Source of the DNA: Petunia secreta
Taxonomy: Eukaryota; Streptophyta; Magnoliopsida; Solanales; Solanaceae
Assembly (NCBI GenBank): GCA_029990175.1
Contig: JARKIP010000065.1
Coordinates: 10,916,501 to 10,980,500, forward strand
Length of the DNA: 64,000 nt
Direction of reading: 5' to 3'
The notes under the pieces are model-generated. The model was not told the origin of the DNA and did no database searches. It saw nothing but the letters and a program-made list of their open reading frames with translations. Positions 43,327-54,879 of the stretch are shown piece after piece; position 1 is the stretch's first letter; each line of letters starts with the position of its first letter. The translations under genes were made by a program, and so were the position numbers.

Positions 43327-43783
43327 TGTCTATGCTTAAAATTTGCTTAAAGGTTAAACAGATAATTTATAGATGGATCACAAGCAATACAATAAATACG
43401 CAGGAAAAGTAATAAGTAGAAAAATAAGCAAAGAAATAAATAGTTGTATTCCTTGAGAATAGTCAGATTCTATGTAAATCACTTGATGTACAATACAATA
43501 GAAGGAATGGTATTTATTGCTATAAGTTTACCAGTCCTAATTATGGTAAAATAAAAAGACTAATAAGGCCGTGGGCCTGTTTACTCAAGGCGGTGGTATA
43601 TGCGAACCCTAGCTAGGAGACTTTAAAACCTAAGGCAACAAGATGTCTCCCTTACGTTCCAGGGCCCGTGCCTGTTGAGATGCCATGACTTGCAGAGCAA
43701 ATGTGTATTCTCTGCGCCCGATGAAGTATCGCCAGCTGGACTCGTATTCCCGTAATTATAGGTTGTGTATGTTTACCCACATA
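43327..43783 (-). repeat. Element D2 5' LTR
   Basis: It starts TGTCTATGC next to the primer site complement TGGTGGGCGCCA (43312-43323) and ends GTTTACCCACATA. It is homologous to the split LTR at 17622-17947 plus 24435-24578. Confidence 0.78.
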
Positions 43784-44590
43784 ATTTTGAAATTATGGAT
43801 TTTACACGATCGAGATTGTCACCCATCACTAAGATATCATCAACATACATCAAACAATACAACTTTATGATGGCAATGCTTATGTAAAATAAAGAGCTAT
43901 CAGTTTTAGAGCACACAAAGCCAAGAGAAAGAAGTACATCGGTAAGTCTTTTGTTCCACATGCTAAGTGCTTGTTTACGTCGGTAAAAATATCTCTTTAG
44001 CAAAACATACATGCTCTAGATGAGAGGGGATCAACAAAACCAGGAGGTTGAGACATATAAATAGTTTTATCCAAGTATCCATCAAGAAAGGCAATAGACA
44101 TATCCAGTTGTGTAATATTCTAACTATTAGTCATTGCTCATGAAAGTAACAGTCTGATCGTCGCCGGTTTCAATTCCGGACTGAATATGTCTAGAAAATC
44201 AATCCCAGGACGTTGGTGATAACCTTTCTCGACTAGACATTCCTTGTAACGATCAAGAAAACCATCAGATTCTACGTTTGTCTTGAAGAACCATCGACAA
44301 CCAATAACATTATGCGTAGGCGATGGAGGAACAAGTTGACATGTCCCATTTTGATCAAAGCATTGTATTCCTACGCTATTTCATGATGCCACTTATCTTT
44401 AGCAGGCTGGGAATATCAAGTTGGTTCCTCTTTATAAGGAGCAATGGAAGACAAGGAGAAAGGCTGCTTTGCTTTCATCGATCATGTTTGGGCACGAGTA
44501 ACCATGTGATGAGCCGGAGGTGTAGGAGGCGGAGGAGGAGGAGATTGAGCTATACAAAGGGAGATAGTAGGTAACACAGCCTACAAAATG
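43784..44590 (-). pseudogene. Copia-type reverse transcriptase fragment
   Basis: The minus strand holds the N-terminal half of a Ty1/copia RT: NVIGCRWFFKTNVESDGFLD, YKECLVEKGYHQRPGIDF, LDMSIAFLDGYLDK, MSQPPGFVDPLSS, then MWNKRLTDVLLSLGFVCSKT and LMYVDDILVMGDNLDRVKSI with the catalytic YVDD. It stops abruptly at 43784, where the D2 LTR begins, so D2 (or an accompanying deletion) removed the rest. Stops are frequent, as in the ELKPATIRLLLS area. I could not find the missing C-terminal part left of 17622. Confidence 0.78.
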
Positions 44591-44945
44591 ACTGATTTAT
44601 ATAAAGGGTAATATAGAGGAAAGGTAGAGTAAAGCATAATTTCTATTTAAATTGAGGAAATAATGATTTCCATTCAACTTGACATGTCAAATGGCTAGGA
44701 ATACATGACTATTTATAGAAGTACTATTTCATGTATCTAGCCTAGCATATATGTAAACATATTAACTAAGTCCACAACTCACATCTTTCAATGTACATGG
44801 ATGACACCACTAGGTTTTGTTTCTTCCAAAAATACATCAACGTGTTCATATTCTATTACATGTACCACATAAACCAAGATTCTAAATCGATATTCTAGTT
44901 CACTAACTAATGTAAACAAATGTAAACAAGTTCATTATTTTAACA
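44591..44945 (-). repeat. Probable 3' LTR of the second copia element
   Basis: In element orientation a purine-rich ATGGAGGA precedes TGTTAAAATAATG at 44945, the likely LTR start, and TATAAATA lies near 44716. The outer end is uncertain. Confidence 0.45.
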
Positions 44946-46300
44946 TCCTCCATTAAACTATTTTATCACTCCAAGAGCCATCCTTAGCTTTAGAAAAAGA
45001 TTGCTTTGTGAAAATATTTCACAATTTGATCTTGTGACTTCACGTACTCAAGCTCTACAATTATAATAAAATGATACCTAGTATCTATATGCTTGCTCTT
45101 TTAATAAAATACAGCCGATTTATTGTCAACAAAAATCTTTGTTACATCAGTTCTTCCAACAAGCTCCTTATTCAAATTGTGTGATAAACACAAGCACAAG
45201 CTACTACATGCGCCTCTTCACAAGTTGATAAAGTCACAATCGGTTGCTTCTTAGAATTCCATGTAAATGGATAATTTCCAAGAAAGAAAACAAACTCCGT
45301 AGTACTCTATCATCAACATCACCAGCCCAATCACTATCACAATATCCAACAAGCTTGGAATCTTTGAATGATGAATAAAATATTCTATAACTAAGCGTAC
45401 TTTTGATGTACCGAAGTATTCTTTTGGTTACCTTTAAATGAGATGTAGTTGTAGCTTCCATAAAGCGACTCAAAAGTCAAACAATAAATATAATATTTAG
45501 CCTTGTACCTGTCAAGTAATTTAAGCTTCCAACAAGACTCTTGAAAAGTGGGGGGATTTACTTCATCTCCATCTCCATGCTTGGAAACTTTTAACTCCAC
45601 ATTCAACGGGTGTGCTAAAGAGATTGCAATTCTCCATCTCAAATTTCTTGAAAATTTCCTTTACATATTCTTCTTGAGAAATAAAAATCCATCATTCTTT
45701 TGTTGTACCTTAATTTTAAGATAGTAGGGCATTAGACCAATGTTCGTCATCTCAAACTCTCTTGCCATTGATCCCTTGAATTCTTCAAACATCTTTAGAT
45801 TATTTCCTGTAAATATCAAATCGTCTACATACAAATAAACAAGTAGGATGTCACCATTTTTAGCAATCTTGAAATTAAAGTGCATGTTAATGTAGACACT
45901 TTGAAAAACCATTTGCTTGGAAATATTTGTCAATTCTAATATCCCAAGCCGGTGACTCTTGCTTCAAGCCATAAAGAGTCATCTTCAATTTCAACACTTT
46001 ATTTTCATATCCTTCAACCTTATAGCCCAAAAGTTGATCAATGTAAACTTCTTCCTACAAACACCATTCAAGAAAGCCGACCTCACATCTATTTGATGGA
46101 TTTTTCATTGACTTTGGACTGCAAAAGAAATAATAAAATGAATTGTTCCAAACGAGAAGCCAGTGTAAAAACCTCATCATAATCAATGGCGGCCTTTTGC
46201 TTGTATCCCTCTGTAACCAATCTTGTTTTGTACCTTTCTACCTCTCCCTTAAAAATTTTCTTCAACTTGTACACCCATTTGACCCAATGGTGCTTTTACC
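44946..46300 (-). pseudogene. Second copia element: reverse transcriptase and RNase H
   Basis: Minus-strand frames give, in order, FKGEVERYKTRLVTEGYKQK and YDEVFTLASRLE (RT N-terminus, near 46250), LLVYLYVDDLIFTGNNLKMF with the catalytic YVDD (near 45830), MTNIGLMPYYLKIKVQQ, then VTKRILRYIKSTLSYRIFYS and GYCDSDWAGDVDDR (RNase H, near 45350). Frames change several times and stops are present, so the element is dead. The 3' LTR probably follows at 44945. Confidence 0.85.
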
Positions 46301-47420
46301 TTTTGGAAGTGTGGCCAACTGCCAAGTATCATTCTTTTTTATTTCCTTAATTTTTTTTATCAATTTAATCTCTATATTTGTAATTTTGGACAACATCTTC
46401 ATAGGTTAAAGGCTCACTATCCATCAACATGCAAAGTGAGTCAAATCTTACAAATCTTTTCTTACCACTTCCGTATTTTCATACAACTCACGAAATTTTT
46501 TAGTCTCCCAAGGCATTTCATTTGAATAACTTGAACTTGACTCATATTCTTCATGAGCTTGTGGTGGAGGCATTGAAGGTGGTGTGATAGGTTGCTCCCA
46601 TCTTCTTCATCAAAGAATTGGACTAAAAGAGTAATCTTGCTCTTTAATTTTCCATTTCCCAGCACTATCTTCATCAAACTACACATCTCAACTTATGGCG
46701 ACCTTGCCACTCGTCGGATTATATAACTTATAACTTTTAAAATTTTAATCATAGCCAGTGAAAATATACCTCTCACGTTTATCATCAAGTTTGGACCTTT
46801 TCTCGCCCTGCATACATGCATAGGCAATGCTCCCAAAAACTTTTAAATGAGCAAATTTTGTCTTGAAACCACTCCAAGCCTCTTGAGGTATTTTTTCACG
46901 AACACTCTTGGTGTGAGACCGATTTAATAAATACACCACACAAGCAACTCCTTCAACCCAAAACTCTTTTGGCATATTTTTATTCTTCAACATACTCTGT
47001 GCCATGTTAAGAATAGTTTGATTCTTTCTTTCCACGATGCCATTTTGTTTTGGTGATCTTGGAAGAGTCAAGAGATGAAGAGTTATGTTATTTTCATAAA
47101 AAAATATTAAAATATTTGAAGTGAATTCTTCACTAATATAGGACCGCAGTGACTTAGCTTGGTAGCTACTTTGTTTCTCTACCGTGCTCTTAAAATTTTT
47201 GAAGGCTTTAAACACCTCCTATTTTATCTACAAAAATAAACCCATGTTTTTTCAAAAAAAAAAAAAAAAAAAAAATCAATGAGAAGTAAAATGTATTATT
47301 TTTATCAAGTGAAGATGGCTTATTGGTCCGCACATATCCATGTGAATAAACTCCAATGGACACAATGTGCTAGTCAAAGATCTTTAGGAAAGCTTTTTTC
47401 TTGCTTGCTTTCCAAATAGA
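46301..47420 (-). pseudogene. Second copia element: integrase
   Basis: An open 156-codon frame (46745-47215) contains the integrase core end: ITLHLLTLPRSPKQNGIVER with the catalytic Glu, MLKNKNMPKEFWVEGVACVV and LKVFGSIAYACMQGEKRSKL. The upstream part of the domain (FIHMDMCGPISH with a catalytic Asp) is near 47320-47370. A run of 22 A on the plus strand (about 47254-47275) interrupts the frame between them. Integrase inserts the element cDNA into the chromosome. Confidence 0.82.
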
Positions 47421-48200
47421 CATCCTTCACAAGGTTAGGATAAGATGATCAATAGTTGGAAATCCATTCACTATATTTTCCTTCTTCATCAACCTTCGAT
47501 TATCAAATTTTATATGACCAAATCTCATATGCCAAAGCCAAGATGAATTTTTGGCACATGAAAGCAAGCACCATGGAACATCACTTTAAAGATTCAAAAT
47601 AAATATTTTATTATTAGCCATGGGACCTTTGGCAAACTATCTCCCATTTTCATCTATCATAAACAACTTTTTATCTTTCAAATGAATATCATAATTTTTC
47701 TCCAAATGTTGCCCCAAACATAGAATATTACTTTTCATCTCTAGTACATACAAAACATGATAAATTAGTTGATGACTTCCATCTTTCAGAAGAATTAAAA
47801 TCATACATTTTCTTTGACTTTTACCTGTGGGAAGTCTCCAAAAGTGATGTTGCCACCATTCAACCCTTCAAGCTCCACAAATTAATTTTTCTTTCCACAA
47901 GTATGACTACTGTTACCAGAGTCAAGGTAATATTGATCTATTTCTATACTTTATTCTCCTTTGCAAACAAGAAATAAAGTGCAATCTCCATCTTCATTTT
48001 TGCTCTCCAAAAAATTATTTTATAAATTTCTAGGGAAAATGATCAAATTTATAATATCTTCCTGATTCTGCAAAGATTATTAAAGTGCGGGATCAAACAT
48101 TATTTGACTTTTAGTCATGGAGCTCTCAATAATGAACGATTTTAAATAAAAATTTCATCTCTAATTGGAGTTTTGAATTCGAGGAATTAGGGTGCATTAG
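47421..48200 (-). pseudogene. Second copia element: GAG-pre-integrase and upstream remnants
   Basis: The minus strand near 47530-47430 reads SSWLWHMRFGHLNFDNLRLL and then GCLLGKQ, the conserved GAG-pre-integrase zinc-binding motif of copia polyproteins. The protease and gag parts toward 48200 are decayed. No 5' LTR was recognised. Confidence 0.65.
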
Positions 48201-49476
48201 GACAAGCATGCCGCATAAATATTATGCAACAAAATTAGGCACATAAGGTAGAAAGAATGTCATTCTATCAACCAAATGTGTCATTCACCACATCAAGACT
48301 TATATGATAGTCCAGTTTAATATATTTATCGTACCTACTTAAGCATGAACATGTTAGAATTGAATAAGCAACGCGGGATTTTCATTGGGGGGAGAGGGGG
48401 TGTGTGCTTGTTAGAGCTTCAAGCTTCCAACCCATTACTAATAAATATGTGTGACTAATTACTTAAAATAGTTCGACAAATGGCTGAACTCCTAGGTTCT
48501 GTTCAAGTGTGTCATATATGTTGTCCTTATAATTCCCAAAAGAAAGATGGTAAAATTCTTGTACTGTCAACCTTACTGAGGCTGTATGTTTTGCTTTTTA
48601 ACTTGTTAAGGGAAGTTCATTTTTTCCACGAGTCTTTGATGCCAATGGGTGAGCTGCTCAACCTTACCCAGATTCTTGCTTGTTTTAGTTAAGGCACCAA
48701 ATAAAAATAAATTAGAGTACCATTGTATCCTAAGCCTGATGGAATGACTAATTGGATTCGCTTCAAATAGGTCTACTAAGAAAGTAAAATCTTCTTGCAA
48801 AATGCTTTATTATTTTACCGAACTTGAATTTGAGACTTTTTAGAAGAAAATTAAATCATCAGTAATATGTACAAGTATCATTTACTTTTCTGGAGATAAA
48901 AGTTAGGCCAATGGTTGATCTCTAATGTTTCAATTACTTAAATGTTGGCCTTCCTATCAGAGTCGCATAGTCACTCTATTTGTTTACAGTATTGAATTGT
49001 GTGCCTGTTTCCTTTTTCTTTTAACCCCTCCTCCTCCTTATTCCTTATTTTCTTCGTTATTTTTTACACTTACAATTGTCGTTTGTAACTCTACCTTACA
49101 CCATTGAGATGAATCCTATAACTGCTCTACGGCTTCCTCAATCCTCTTTCCCCATTTAGGTTGTTAGAACTCAGAATATACAAGTTAAATTGAAGAATCA
49201 TAATACACGAGGGGTCAAAGTAGTTAAGTTACGCCGCAAATTCGTACATTGACTGTTCACATCTTTGAAAAGTAAGTTTGTATTTTCAGAAATTACATGA
49301 TATATGATATGTCAAAATAGTTAATAATTCAAATCATAAAAAAAAATATTTAAGAAAAATTGCATTAAACAAAAATCTCTTTTAACTCTCTAAGTAGTAA
49401 TTGTGATATTCTTTTTTTGATACGGATGTAATAGGAAAAAGAGGTCAGACGGTGGATTGCAATGATGCCACTGAAT
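48201..49476. other. AT-rich intergenic DNA, no gene supported
   Basis: Only short frames exist here (for example 70 codons at 48480), with no domains or coding character. Confidence 0.5.
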
Positions 49477-49479
49477 TAA

Positions 49480-49900
49480 GAGCATGTTTGGTATAATGTA
49501 TTGAGTATCTGGTATAAGAGTTGGTATTATTTTATCCTTTATTTGGTAGTATTTTTGAATCATGCATAGCTAATCCATGTATAATTTAATACACCAATTG
49601 GTGTATTTTTTTATACCACTAGTAACACGGAATAACTAATCTTATACATGGATTAAGTATGAAAAGATAAAATTATCCTTTGTCTTTAGCTATAAAAGTA
49701 AAAGTCTCATGGATATAAGGGTCAAATCATTACTTTTTAGTATAAAAATAAATATATAATTTGAATCGTATCTTGTGTACCTAATATTTAGTACAATGTA
49801 CCAAACACCTAATTAAAAATAATTTCGTATTACAATCCATGTATTACTAATCCATACATTATTAATATACGTATAACTTGTATTCGTACCAAACAACCCC
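49480..49900. mobile_element. Tourist-like MITE (421 bp) with TAA target duplication
   Basis: The left end GAGCATGTTTGGTA and the complement of the right end, GGGGTTGTTTGGTA, form imperfect inverted repeats. TAA lies on both sides (49477-49479 and 49901-49903), as in PIF/Harbinger-derived Tourist elements. It is non-coding. Further inverted similarity (CCATGTAT, ATACATGG) suggests it can fold back. Confidence 0.75.
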
Positions 49901-50006
49901 TAAGAGGAGCAAATGTTGAGATTTGAGATTTAAGACAGCAACGCCATAATAATAGAAGTAATATTGAATCCTAATGCATCGCTACCAGACTTCTTGTATT
50001 AGAGCA

Positions 50007-50015
50007 CATCATGGG
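50007..50015. repeat. Candidate 9-bp target duplication, left
   Basis: CATCATGGG here is identical to 53705-53713. Nine bases is the usual duplication of Mutator-like elements. Confidence 0.5.
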
Positions 50016-50111
50016 CAAAATTTCATCAAGTGCCCTTAATAAGACATAGTCTTACCTAATTGTCCCCACTTGCAAATATTTTAGTAAATGCTATCCACAT
50101 CATACTCCCCT

Positions 50112-50118
50112 TATAAAA
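50112..50118 (+). promoter_or_regulatory. TATA-like motif at the left end of the dyad-repeat unit
   Basis: TATAAAA within CCTTATAAAAGG is followed by a pyrimidine-rich, transcript-leader-like stretch (CTTCACTCTTTCTCC). No long ORF follows. Confidence 0.4.
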
Positions 50119-50496
50119 GGACTATTTTGTCCCCGACCTACTTAATTCACACTGAACAGGTTTCCTTCACTCTTTCTCCATTCCTGGCCTCCTTTTTTCT
50201 TCTTTGTGTGCTGGAGATTTGGGGTTTTTTATTCTCTCTTTTTTCATATATTTTTTCTATCATTTTTTCTTTATATTATAATTTTTATTTCGCGTAATCA
50301 TTTATCTGCATTTATTTTTTCCTGTTATTTTTTATACTTATTGTTTATATATTTATCTGTTAGTTTTTTCCGTTTCGATCTATGATTGTTGAATTAAGTT
50401 TGAGGTTCCTGTGGATTTTTTTGCTTGTGTTTGCTTGATTCCGGTAATTAGAAGGTTTTTATTGCCTATGGCTATTAGATATTCATGTTTTGTATA

Positions 50497-51005
50497 GAGC
50501 TTAAAATCTTGACCATGGCGAAGAGTTACATAGACTTTCTCTGCAAGTTGCTTATTGCAGTAGAGTTTAAAGTCTTGGCTATTGCCAATACTTGTAGAGA
50601 TGTTCCGTGTAAGTTATCGCTTCCACCAGAACTTAGAGTCTTGGCTATTGCCAAGAGTTGCAGAGACTTTGTCTCCAACTTGTTCACTGCAGTAGAGGTA
50701 TAAGTCTTGGCAATTGCCAGTACTCTTAGAGATTTTTAGTGTAAGGTCCCCTTGCAGCAAAACTTAAAGTCTTGCTATTGCCAAGAATTGCATAGACTTT
50801 CTCAATATAGGTAAAAGTCTTGGTAATTGTCAATACTTGCGGAGACTATTTGTACAAGTTTCTCCTTCCACTAGAGTTTAAAGTCTTGGCAATTGTCAAT
50901 ACTTGCAGAGACTATTTGTACAAGTTCTCCCTTCTACTGGAGTTTAAAGTGTTGGGTATTGACAATAATTGTTGAGACTTTTTCTATAGTTTACTCTTTT
51001 CATCA
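50497..51005 (+). repeat. Tandem array of eight 66-bp units, each centred on an inverted repeat
   Basis: Units start at 50497, 50563, 50629 and 50695 with exact 66-bp spacing. The fifth is truncated, then three more run to about 51005. The core is close to AAGTCTTGGCAATTGCCAAG continuing ACTT, an inverted repeat with arms of about ten bases. Because 66 is 22 codons, the plus strand reads as a 22-aa repeat, E(F/L)(K/R)VLAIAKSCRDF, over the first three units before a stop in the fourth. The units differ at many positions, so the array is not recent. Confidence 0.88.
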
Positions 51006-52379
51006 GTCATGCATTCAGTATTTGTCATTGTATGTTTGTATATGGTCTTTTCATTATTGTTTCATTGTTTTGTTATTATATGTTGTCATTGTTGTTTTTT
51101 AATAATTTGCAGGTAATAGATATTGAATCTTCAATCTCCTGATCCTGATACATTTTGATGTGGTGGATGATTTTATAAGTCAACCAAGATCTTCTGATGA
51201 ATTCTAAGACAAAAATGTGATGTAGGCGATGAATTTTCAAATTTTTATTTGTTATCTCCGTCGCAAGATGATCCGTGTAGTAGTCAAAATGAGACTTTTA
51301 GTACTGCAAAAGAGTTAGAGAAAGCTGTTGACTAGTTTTTAATTACATGTATTTCGTATTTACCGTGTTTTTTGTGTTTATGTAGACAAGTATACTTGGA
51401 TGTTTGATATTTTTGTTATTTTAAAGATTGAAGTTGCTTTGAATCGGATAAACTGGAAGTGTTGGCAATTGTAGGACTTTAAGGCATTTTAGTTGTTGTG
51501 GGGGTGAATACGTTTAGATGGAAGGTCTTGCCAATGGGCAAGACTTGAATTCCAGTTAATTAATTCCAACTCTAATATCATATAATTAATTTAAAATTGA
51601 TAAATAATTCATGGAGGGTTGTGCTGGTAATGTTGTTGCCAAGACTTGGTGTCAATTTAGTTGTCAATATTATTGCCTATGGCAAGACATCAAGGCATGT
51701 TAACTCTTTTTAATATTAAAGTCGATAAATAAGTTTTGGTAGAAAATATCTTACTCTTTGCCAAGACTTTACGTCAAGTTAAATTGAATTGGTTATCTGT
51801 ATGAGTGTAAAGTCTTGGCTATTGCTAATAGTTCAGTTTATTGCCAATATTAACTTTCCTATCACTTTTTGATTTTTAAAAATATTTATAATCAATAACT
51901 GCCTTTCCTTTTGATGCAACACAATGCTATGGTCAGCTTCATTCACAAAGAAGCGGGATTTTGTAACATGTCAGTCCTTTTAATAACTTCTACTATGAAG
52001 CAGGATTTTCTGAAATTCTCATCATTCTTCAGCAGATACATGCAAGTTATAAGTTCTTGATCATTTGATACCATCATGCCTCTCCACCTTTCTAGATTCG
52101 TGTCAAACCTTATCTTTGCTTCACTTTCATCAGTGTTGATGGATAGAGCATTACAAATTTATTTTTCAAATACGCGGTAGCTTATACCATCTTTGACAAG
52201 TATCAACTTTATATCATGGTTGATGTATTTTCTGTTTGCATCCCATTTCCCATTATAAGCTATATAAATGTAGCGAGTTGCCATAGTGCTAGTCCTGCAC
52301 ATAATCAAGTCGAATGATATGCTAAGAATTTCGTTCTCAGATCACTTTGATAGAAGCAAGATCATGGGTAAAAGTGATG
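51006..52379. other. Spacer between dyad arrays with scattered single repeats
   Basis: Isolated dyads occur near 51522 (GGTCTTGCCAATGGGCAAGA), 51645, 51770 and 51810. There is otherwise AT-rich sequence with no gene. Confidence 0.55.
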
Positions 52380-53250
52380 CCCTTTGTGGGCTTAAGGTCT
52401 TGCGAAGAAGTCTCTCCTAGGTGCCTATTGCACCAGAGCAGCAACACTTGGCAATAGTCAAGACTTGCAGAGACTTTATCAGCAAGCCCCCATTGCAACA
52501 GGTCTTAAAGTCTTGGAAATAGGCAAGAAGTCTCTCCTAGGTGCTTATTGCACCAGAGCTGCAGGTCTTGGCTATTCACAAGACTTGCAGAGACTTTGTC
52601 TGCAAGGACCTCATTGCAACATGACTTTAAGTCTTGGCAATAAGGAAGAAGTGTTTATAAGGCCCAAAGACTATGCCTGCAAGCCCACCATTGCAACATG
52701 GCTTAAAGTCATGGCAGTAGGCAAGAGGTCTCTACAACCCTCCCATTGCAGTAGAGTTTAAAGTCTTGGCTATTGCCAATACTTTAGAGATTTTCAGTGT
52801 AAGTTTCCCTTTGCAGCAGAACTTAAATGCATAGATTTTCTCCTAAAGTTCGCTAGTGCAAGAGGGCTTAAAGTCTTGGCAATAGCCAAGAAGTCTCTCC
52901 CAGGTGCCCCTTGCACCAAAGCTTAAACTCTTGGCTATAAACCAAGGGTTGTAGAGACTTTGTCTGCAAGTTGGCACTTGCAATAGGCCATAGAGTCTTG
53001 GCAATAGGCAAGAAGTGTATGTACGGTGCTGATTGCACCAGAGCTTAAACTCTTGGAAATAGTTGCAGAGAACTTTACGCTTGCAACAGGGCTTAAAGTC
53101 TTGGCAATAACCAACAGTCTGTGACACGTGCTAATTGCAGCAAAACTGGAAATCTTGGCAATGACCAAGACTTTTAGAGATTTTCTCTGCAAGTCCGCAA
53201 GGCAAAGTCTTGGCAATAGGCAAGACTTTTCCAGAATTCATAGACTTTTT
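52380..53250 (+). repeat. Second dyad-repeat array with about 120-bp higher-order units
   Basis: About a dozen diverged copies of the same unit are present. The block AAGTCTCTCCTAGGTGC recurs at 52407 and 52527 and in related form near 52889 and 53010, a spacing of about 120 bp, so pairs of units form a higher-order repeat. Dyads such as AGTCTTGGCAATAGGCAAGA persist to the end. Confidence 0.85.
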
Positions 53251-53713
53251 GTAATTAATACAAATAACTTTTTTTTATAATTACTTTAATCAATCAATGT
53301 CATGTGTTTCTATAAAATATATTTTTTTGATTATTATGAATAAAAGTCATAGCTCGTTTGGTCTGTATAGAATTTTAAGCAAAGTTAAACATAATACATA
53401 TGAAATTATAAAGAAATTAATTGAAGTTTTAATAAAATTCAATAGTAATTTGAAGAAATATTACGTTGAATCTTCGCTTGAACAGAGCAATCTGTAAAAG
53501 GAATGGGGTTTTAGGGTTTTCTTCATCGCGTGAATGGAGAAAAGGAAGGGGAGGGACTGGGCGGGTCTTTATATTGGTTGTGAGGGGTATTTTCGTCCGG
53601 AATAAGTTTCATTAAACTAACGGAGGGAATTTTTGCTAAACCACTGTTATTGAGGGCATTTTGGTAAACCATTGCTTCCCGTGTCATATTTTTGCAAATC
53701 AGCCCATCATGGG

Positions 53714-54749
53714 TCCTTCATGAGAAACTGATAGTTCATGATTGTTGGCCATTCAATCAAGGCTTTGCAAACTATTTATTAAGAAGACTTAAATTCAAAA
53801 CTCATTTAGGATTTTTCTAGCTTTGATTTTCATTAGCTTGAACCACATTATTTGGATTTATCAATGGAAAATTGATAGGTGTTATAAATACAACCAATGA
53901 TGGGGTCATCCAAATCTGTTTCTGATTACCAACAAAGAAAGAGAACTAGAAAACGATGACGGGGTCATCTCTCAAATTGGTTGTAAATTCTTCTAATACG
54001 ATGTCCTTATGAAAATAGTTGGATGACTAGAGGCCTTATAAGTCAATCGCAATGTTATGGGTGCGAATTCCATGTTCTCTTGATTGAGTTCACTCTTTCC
54101 CTATTAATAACAAGGGTTTTACACAAATATACAAACTTGCATTTCTATATTACAAAAAAATAGCAACAGTATACAAATTACAAGACATAGCAATATTTTT
54201 TATAGAACGATTCATTTTTCATTGTCTTTCTTCAATAAAACATTTCATTTCATTTTTCCCAAAATGCCACATAATAAAATAAAAATGTCTAAACCCTTAC
54301 CGTGAAACTCCCCTCCACCGTCGCCGCCAGAACACTCGCCGACGTCGGCATAACAGTTTCCGGCAACAAATTGTGAAGAACTAATTACACACATGAAAAA
54401 CTCTTTTTCTGAGCTAGATGGTGCCACCACTTCCCAGAAAATTCGATCAGCAAGAAACCACCGCACTACCACCGAAGCACCGCCAGAACAATGACGAAAT
54501 TTCTAGAATTAGAAACACAAGACGGGGTAAGGATGCCGTGGAATGTATTACCGGAGAGAAAATCAGAAACGACACATTGCATAATCCCCTTTTTCACCAT
54601 AAACACACCATTAAAACCCTACCGTAACACTCCTACACTTTCTTAGGCTCATCTTAGTTGCCGTAACTGCCGCTTGGTTCTGAATTTGTTCTCCATCTTG
54701 ATTTCTTGTCTACTAAGATCTGGATCTCTTATTTTTACCTTTAGTTTAA
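53714..54749. other. Intergenic DNA, no gene supported
   Basis: Frames are short. TAGCAA-type AT-rich sequence at 54115-54200 resembles, in inverted orientation, 61990-62110 on the far side of element B, so both may belong to an older element that B entered. A GC-rich patch (54300-54370) has no domain. Confidence 0.4.
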
Positions 54750-54879
54750 TGATGCAATCCAAATTGGGCTTAGGACCCAACCATCAAGAGCCAAGCTAAG
54801 AGGATGCAAGGATGCAAGGGCAAGAGTTTCAGAGATGATTCGAGGGATATTTCATAAAGGAAGAGAGCCCCAAGAAACA

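Larger units (their letters stand above)
17622..43783 (-). mobile_element. Element D2: outer Tat-type Ty3/gypsy element hosting several nested insertions
   Basis: The 5' LTR (43327-43783) and primer site are at the right. The 3' LTR at the left is split into 17622-17947 and 24435-24578 by the sibling element D1. The D2 internal sequence reads right to left: gag (about 32500-33380), protease (31616-31936), a short RT-connection region and RNase H (about 30180-31461), then a non-coding 3' part and a plus-strand ORF (24990-27345). Between gag and the primer site there is a foreign block (about 33390-43260) containing another LTR element and the CRM-like element. Reverse transcriptase core and integrase are missing. 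The LTR pair is clearly related but diverged, with indels, so D2 is old. Confidence 0.75.
50016..53704. mobile_element. Candidate Mutator-like non-autonomous unit built around 66-bp dyad repeats
   Basis: A 3.7-kb block is flanked by a perfect 9-bp direct repeat, CATCATGGG. Both ends carry an inward-facing TATA motif in similar context: TATAAAA at 50112-50118 on the plus strand, and TATAAAG at 53573-53567 on the minus strand. Both also have weakly similar outer sequence (TGCCCTTAATAA on the left, TGCCCTCAATAA on the right, inverted). This is what degenerate promoter-bearing terminal regions of a Mutator-like element would look like. Between them lie two arrays of a 66-bp unit. No transposase is present. 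The repeats are seen directly; the transposon interpretation is inference. Confidence 0.45.

Noticed and set aside
47254..47275. Run of 22 A as the tail of a processed retrogene or SINE
   Set aside because: It lies inside the copia integrase region with integrase sequence on both sides, so it is a homopolymer expansion.
48480..48800. Possible small gene (70-codon plus and 64-codon minus frames)
   Set aside because: No domain, splice context or coding bias; frames of this length are expected by chance.
50485..50703. Protein made of 22-aa repeats (EFKVLAIANTCRD type)
   Set aside because: The frame stops in the fourth unit and the period being a multiple of three is enough to keep a few units open. 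The DNA dyad, not the peptide, is the better conserved feature.
50497..53250. CRISPR-like array of regularly spaced palindromic repeats
   Set aside because: There are no unique spacers between conserved repeats, the whole 66-bp unit is repeated and diverged, and the context is a plant nuclear genome.
54300..54370. GC-rich patch as an exon
   Set aside because: It is short, has no consistent frame with splice sites and matches no domain I know.
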